NCBI GenBank assembly: GCA_022579005.1
Contig: MU401480.1
Coordinates: 124,001-188,000, forward strand
Reading direction: 5' to 3'
DNA length: 64,000 nt
Origin: Poronia punctata
Lineage: Eukaryota > Ascomycota > Sordariomycetes > Xylariales > Xylariaceae
Made by a program: the position numbers and the translations under genes. Under the pieces are notes generated by a model. That model was not told where the DNA came from, did no database searches, and saw nothing but the letters and a program-made list of their open reading frames with translations. Positions within the stretch are counted from its first letter, which is position 1. Every line of letters begins with the position of its first letter. Shown one piece after another: positions 58,587 through 64,000 of this stretch.

Positions 58587-61072
58587 TCACAGACCCCGTT
58601 TCATGTCTTTGGCTGCTAAGCCTTCTAGATGGGATGCAGGGGCCGGGTAAGCAGGTCGGCCGCCGAGGATATCGACAACGGATTTCATACTCATCCAAGG
58701 AACAGATTTAGGTCGTCGGTTCTTCCAGTCAGTCTCGTTCTCCTCTAGATCTTGCATACCCGAAAAGACGACATCGGCACCCTTGATACCTATGACCGAG
58801 GCGCTCAAGGGGTCCTTTGTGATCTTGTCGGGTGTGTCCGAGGCCCTCGGGCCGAACTTCTCCAAGTGTTGTATGCACTTAATAGCTAGTCTCACAGCCC
58901 GACATCTGTCCATGGGTGATGGGACACCGCCCTGTTGGACATGGCCCGGGATACTGTCTCGTGATTCGAACCTGTTATGTGCTTCCTCGCGAATGATGTC
59001 GGCAATGAGTCTGGCGCTGTAGGTATTGCTGGCCTTCTCGTTTACCAGCACCAGTCTTCCGGCTCTTGTCTGGCCCTTGTCATTTGCAAATGCGTTCTTT
59101 AGGTGCATAACATCCGTCGTCAGCATCTCTAGACTGATACCCTCCTCAGGAATATACACGGGGCTTGCGCCGACACTTAGGCCAGCGAGTAAAGCGACGT
59201 ATCCGGACCGTCCACCCTGTGTCTCAATAACAAAGACACGGCGCCTGGTAGCAGAGGCAGACTGCTTAATCTTGTCACAATACGAAACCAGTTCGTTCAG
59301 ACAAGTATCGGAACCGAGAGAGTACTCGGTGCCCGGTACGTTGTTGGATATGGTGGCCGGGAGCAGAGTCACGGGGATGCAGAGGGAGGGGTATTTGCTT
59401 CTAGCCTTTCGGAGTTGCGAGACTGCGTGGAAAGCTTCGAATCCTCCTACTAAGAAAAGAGCGTCGAACTTGTACTGTTTGATGAGATGGGCAATAAGCT
59501 CCATACCCGATTCCTCGGGCAATTCACGGTTTGTACCAATCTCGGAGCCACCTTTGCTAGCCCAGTTATCGACCTCGAGCCATTCAAAAGGTCTGACGGC
59601 ACCAAGAGGGCTGTCACCGTGATGTCGAGCAAAGCCGGCGAATCCGTTGTGGATGGCTATCGGCTCATGGCCTCTGCTGCGGCAGTATGCTACGCCCGCA
59701 CGGATAGCAGCGTTCATACCGCCAGCGGGCGCTCCAACGTTGATGAATCCAATTCTCATTTTCTATAGCCATGTCAGTTTCGAGAAAGTTGCCTGGGAAC
59801 GCGACGGCTTGGCTTACCTCGTTATCCTTCACATGGTTACCCTCGCCGAGTACCATGGACGCCGACATCATGTAAGACTTGTACTGGTCGGAGAATTCAG
59901 TATCCCGAAGAGCCATCGCCTCGTCGAATCTTTGCGCCTCGATCAGTTTGGCAACCGCCTGGGTCTCTTTGACGGCAGACATCAAGGGTTTCCTGACGAT
60001 CTGGTTCTCGGTAACAGCGATGAAACAAGTTTCAGTCTCAGGGGTGGCTTCCAGCACTGCCTTCACAGCTTCGACTCCTTGCAAAGTGGCGAGCATTCTA
60101 TCGTAAGCGACAGCTGTACCACCTCTCTGTACATGGCCTAGAGTGGTGATACGTGTATCAAGAGCTAGCCCATCTTTGTCGGCTAAGAGATCCCTGACCA
60201 TACCCGGAGTAATCTTGTTGCCGTGCCTATCCAGTGCGCCCTCTGCGATGATGACGATGGTCTTGCGCTTTCCCATGTCACGGTGCTGGAAAGTCGTTAG
60301 CAGAAGGGAGATATATGTAGGAAGAAGATATCATGCTTGGATGTGAATCACGCACCTTTTTGATGATTCTACCCATGTCCTCTCTCCAGTTGTCCTCTCT
60401 AGGTTTCTCCGGGATGAACAAAAAGTCGGCACCTGTCGCAACGCCTGCCATGAGAGCAAGCCAGCCACAATGACGACCCATGACCTCGATCACGAAGGCA
60501 CGGGAGTGGGAAGAAGCGGTAGCCTCGATATAATCGACCATCTCGCAGATACGAGACAAGGCGGAGTAAGCACCGATGGTGGCGTCGGTTCCGGACAGAT
60601 CGTTGTCGATGGATCCGACCAAGCCTACAATGTTTAGATGTTGGAAAGACTCGACCTCGGCCTTTTTTAACTCCCCCTTGGAGACGAGCTCTTCCAGAAG
60701 AGAGGGCCATTCCGCACGAAATCGGTCGGCACCAGTAAGTGAGCCGTCACCACCGCAGATAATCAGAGCGTCTATGCCGCTGTGGACCATGTTCTTGGCA
60801 GCTTGAAGACGCCCTTCACGTTCATAGAAAGCCATACATCTGGCAGTGCCGATAAGTGTTCCGCCTTCGGCAAGGTAGCCTCGGACGTCATCCCAATCCA
60901 TCTTCCGGATATAGTTGCCGCCCCGGACAAGGCCTTCATAACCTTCGTAGACACAGTAGGCATCGCAGTCCATGTGAATAGCCATACGGACGACGGCACG
61001 GACAACGGCGTTCATGCCAGGGGAGTCACCCCCCGAAGTCATGACGGCAATCTTCTTCTTGACTTGTGCCAT
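58587..61072 (-). CDS. pfkA: 6-phosphofructokinase (ATP-dependent)
   Basis: Model: complement(join(58587..59762, 59818..60285, 60356..61072)), 786 residues; introns of 55 and 70 nt, both phase 0. Eukaryotic double-length enzyme. The N-terminal catalytic half has [60 protein letters not shown] (catalytic Asp in IDND) and [15 protein letters not shown]. It continues with [10 protein letters not shown] and [17 protein letters not shown]. The C-terminal regulatory half begins [20 protein letters not shown] and has [32 protein letters not shown] and [18 protein letters not shown]. It phosphorylates fructose 6-phosphate in cytosolic glycolysis. The start is the ATG at 61072 ([10 protein letters not shown]); the upstream in-frame TTG is not needed. 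Complete, no missing key residue. Confidence 0.96.
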
Positions 61073-63226
61073 TGTCAAGATAGTGTATAAGGAATAGCAA
61101 TAGGCGTACTTGTACTAGGGGACGATTCGGACAAGAATCGGAAATTAGAATACAAAGGCAGGGCGACTGAGATATATTATGAGGGTTCTAGTCTCACCCA
61201 AGCCGGGGTTGTGGTGAGAGAGAGAGAGTGTGTAAAGTTGATTGGGAGGGGAATATTACTACTAGACTACTGTACGCCTGTAACTTGGCGAGTGACTAGG
61301 GTGAGAGAGAGGCTTGTGGTTTGCAACGCGCTCGACGACAGAGAAAAGAGCAGAGCAAATAAATATTGTGATTAAAAAGATATCTCAAAGGACAAGATGT
61401 CGTGTAGTCTAGGTACTCAGGTAAAAGGGATTATGGACAGGGAATGGATTCATACCTAACGTCAAGAAAGCACTCAAGAGGTGGGATGGGACCATGCATG
61501 AGCTCTTATCGGGCTTATCAACTGGTAGTGACGGCGGGGAGCTACCCCTCCAGGCAACTCACAGAGGAAATATTTCTTTCTCTTCAGTGGGTTTAGAGCT
61601 ACAGGGCGTTGTGCAGGTGAGGTCACAGTGGGATGGACCCCTGCATTCAACAATTGCTAGCGCCGAATACCGGGTGTCATTGCCCCTCCCAGCGGAGCTG
61701 AGCGTGGTAAGGCTGTTGCGTCATTAAAATTCCATTCAGTGGGGTGACAGTCCGGCATTGATCTTTCCACCCATCATACGATTCTTACCAGTTCATCACA
61801 AGTCCAGATTTAGGACAAATTTCATCCAACTTCCATAGGTTGGTCTCCTTACGCCGGGCCTAGATCTCGGAAGGCCCCTAGCGTCCTAGCCGGAAAACCT
61901 GGAGTAGGGGTTTAAAGCAAATGGTAGTCTAGTGGGAGGCCCCCGAGAACTGAAAGGATGGACCGGACTTCTGGCCGGACTCCTAGCCGGATCTCTCCAC
62001 TTTATTACTTGAAGGAGGTATCAAATCCAACACCGACACAACGACAGACAGCAACAACGGGTAGCGGTCAGAACATATGCCTCATAGGCTCATACCCAGT
62101 TGAGCGACTTCCGATCAAGAAGGTCAATGCGTGTACATGTATATGAGGGGCGTCGACGAGTCCACTCTACCATATTTTCAACTGTACACGTGTAATGAAT
62201 TCGCATCACTTTTAGTCACCAATGTTAGCTAACGTGTCTCCCCACAAAATTCCCGCAATATCTCTATCGAGTTTTTTTTTTAACGTAGGAGAGCTCGCCT
62301 CTGAGCCTTTAAGTGCTTCATGTCCCTGCGTACGAGTACCGTAGCACCAACCTCCAATTAACTCTGCAACCCCGGCACTGTCACGCGACAGATTGACATC
62401 TTGCGGTAAAAATGGCAATAATAACACGTATCCAGCCCAACAGGGAAGGTATATGCTTAGATCTAGATCCCATCCACATTGACATGTGCCGGTGCTGTCA
62501 TTATCTACTGAACCTGGCTAATAAGAGATAGGTTTTCATGAAAGTCGAGAGTATATGTGCACAGGTGCAGAGCCGTCATCTGAACCGATGTACGTACTTA
62601 AGATAGCTATCTACCTACTTCTACCTACAAATATTATGACCATTAAAGATACGTCTGGATTAACAGGAACGCCTTCATTCCATCTACCGTTAGTAGCCTA
62701 CTCGTAACACCAAACAGCAGGTAAATACTCGAGCAAATATCCTACTTGAAGATGATGTACGTATGAAGGCCACTTGTGACTTGGATAAGAGAAGCCACTT
62801 AAACTGATAAGGTTATTACCTAATATGTGTATTGTCTCGAAAGCAGCTAACCTAAACTGGTTTGGCGCTGTTTTACAGTTGCTGTCGCCAATGGCCCTAG
62901 CTTCCCCAACCTAGCGGGCTGGTGGATACTTTTACCTTCCAGTACTCGTAGGCATTGGCACTTTGTTCATTATTGTAAAAGGCATCTACGGATCATGTTT
63001 CTGGTTAATAGAGTTTCTGATAGCTACGTTCAGGTTGTTTGTCCTTGATATACAACCTGGGGCGCGACTTGGTCAGTATCCTTCAGTATGGAAGAAGGAA
63101 ATATTTGTATTAAATGCGCTGCCGGATTACTATATTCTACGTAAAATATCTTCCAAACATCCTGTGCCTCAACCGCGATCGCCCGAATATCACCTAGGTT
63201 AGACCGCGACGATACCAAGCCCCGTC
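61073..63226. other. Divergent spacer between phosphofructokinase (-) and MED17 (+)
   Basis: Over 2 kb without a supported gene; it contains both promoters. A GAGAGAGAGAG run near 61220 is a purine tract upstream of the strongly expressed glycolytic gene. TACGAGTA/TACTCGTA copies are at 62331, 62699 and 62943. Confidence 0.55.
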
Positions 63227-64000
63227 ATGGACAACAACGGCCAATCGCCATTCTCCCTCCGGCCATGGCCAGTGGGTGGAAAGGAACCTAAGACTATCGC
63301 GGAGTTTGTTGCGCGCGTTAATACTCTACCTGGTGGCTTTCGGGAACTCGACGAGGAAAAATTACGACGAAAGGTCCGAGCTAAACAGCGAGGAGAGGCC
63401 GACTACGACGTTATGGACGGATCATCTGACGAAGATGACGAAGAGGATGATTCTGAGGAGGGCAAGGAAAAGACTGCAATGGATGCGCGGGAAGAATTCC
63501 TGAGAAATCTCGAGTCAGTCTCTTCAAATGTTGTCTCGTGTGTCTAGACGAAAACAGCGTCTTTAGACCCCTCATCCATGGACGATGAATACGCCGATGG
63601 CAGGTGGCTAACGTTTGCAATGTTCCATGTAGTTCTGCCCACCAGTCGGCCATGTTAGCGCTCGATTTCGTCTCCCTTTTGCTCTCGAAAGAGAACCCCG
63701 TTCAAGCTGGCACAACATTATCACCCGCTCTACGAGACCTCGTGGGCATCGGGACTCTAGGCGCATCCAAACTCAAGGACTTCAATGTCACCGAGGCCCA
63801 AAAACAAGACGACCTCGCCGTCGCCACCGGATGGAGAGTCATGGGAATTAACAACATGGTCGACTCGGCCATGTCTGCTGCCGAGCGCTTGGAGAAGGAA
63901 GTAGAGGCCGAGGCCAAGTACTGGGCCGATATACTGGCTGTCAGCGAGGATGGCTGGACAGTATGTGCGCTTCCCAATCAGCCTCACACGTTGGGCGTGC
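63227..64000 (+). CDS. MED17: Mediator complex subunit 17 (Srb4), 5' part
   Basis: Model: join(63227..63513, 63633..>64000); the gene runs off the window. One 119-nt intron (GTCAGT donor, phase 2). The N-terminus has SLRPWPVGGKEPKTIAEFVARVN and an acidic patch (SSDEDDEEDDSEEGKE, about residues 66-81). It then has ALDFVSLLLSKENPVQAG, TLSPALRDLVGIGTLGASKL and WRVMGINNMVDSAMSAAERLEKEV. The last visible residues, SEDGWTVCALPNQPHTLGV, match the Med17 block that normally continues into R-F-G-F. Med17 is the essential Mediator head scaffold that contacts RNA polymerase II. Only the first ~218 residues are seen. Confidence 0.9.

Noticed and set aside
59026..60141. Long plus-strand frames of 198 and 164 codons
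   Set aside because: They are antisense to phosphofructokinase coding exons, with no domain of their own.
1..64000. Transposons, CRISPR arrays, rRNA and tRNA genes
   Set aside because: I saw no transposase or reverse-transcriptase motif, no regularly spaced direct repeats with unique spacers, and no T-loop-like GGTTCGAATCC box in a tRNA-like setting. A covariance search would settle the tRNA point.

Overview
The window is nuclear DNA of a filamentous ascomycete (Pezizomycotina, probably Sordariomycetes). Genes lie singly on both strands and are separated by 0.3-3 kb of spacer. Most are split by short GT-AG introns of about 55-200 nt, often with CTAAC/CTGAC-like branch sites. The best matches are fungal families: a Rom2-type Rho GEF, DUF3176, a fungal rhodopsin-domain protein, a GAF hybrid histidine kinase, Rho3, an SLMAP/PRO45-like FHA protein, Mgr2/ROMO1, CSN2, CWC25 and Med17. 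I see no operon, transposon ORF, CRISPR array, rRNA or convincing tRNA. Exon boundaries were built by hand from splice signals and reading-frame continuity, and for every multi-exon model except one the summed length is a multiple of three.

Layout. 1-8.4 kb: 3' end of a Rho1 GEF, a DUF3176 membrane protein and a secreted BBE-like FAD oxidoreductase (all +). 9.1-10.5 kb: rhodopsin-domain membrane protein (-). 10.5-18.8 kb: an 8.3 kb gene-poor stretch with coding-like debris, a 25-T tract and a few doubtful small genes. 18.8-23.1 kb: a 1391-residue hybrid histidine kinase (+). 24.2-27.4 kb: an NmrA-like protein and an ADP-ribose pyrophosphatase (both -). 28.2-31.9 kb: CSN2 (-) and CWC25 (+), divergent. 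33.5-34.3 kb: Rho3 (+). 36.4-38.5 kb: laccase-like multicopper oxidase (-). 40.4-41.0 kb: Mgr2/ROMO1 in five exons (-). 42.2-44.6 kb: FHA/coiled-coil/tail-anchor protein (+). 45.8-47.9 kb: FAT1-like acyl-CoA synthetase (-). 49.2-50.4 kb: PNPOx-like flavoprotein with a C-terminal membrane segment (-). 51.8-53.1 kb: HNH_2-like protein (-). 56.1-57.3 kb: Q-rich single-pass membrane protein (+). 58.6-61.1 kb: 6-phosphofructokinase (-). 63.2-64.0 kb: 5' part of Mediator subunit 17 (+).

The genes do not form a pathway cluster. They are mostly housekeeping or signalling genes (glycolysis, splicing, COP9 signalosome, Mediator, TIM23-associated Mgr2, Rho signalling, STRIPAK-type FHA, two-component sensing) mixed with secreted or redox enzymes. 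No biosynthetic backbone enzyme is present.

The most unusual genome-scale signal is an 8-mer, TACGAGTA (or its complement TACTCGTA). I counted at least 29 copies where about two are expected by chance, and none falls in an exon of the well-supported genes. One pair forms a perfect 9-bp inverted repeat. Other notable points are a one-base splice-phase conflict in the NmrA-like gene at a GGGG run, a 10-nt coding first exon in the FAT1-like gene, an 18-nt micro-exon in the Nudix gene, a missing canonical histidine in the HNH motif, and a hexamer minisatellite coding a (Ser-Ala) linker in the histidine kinase.
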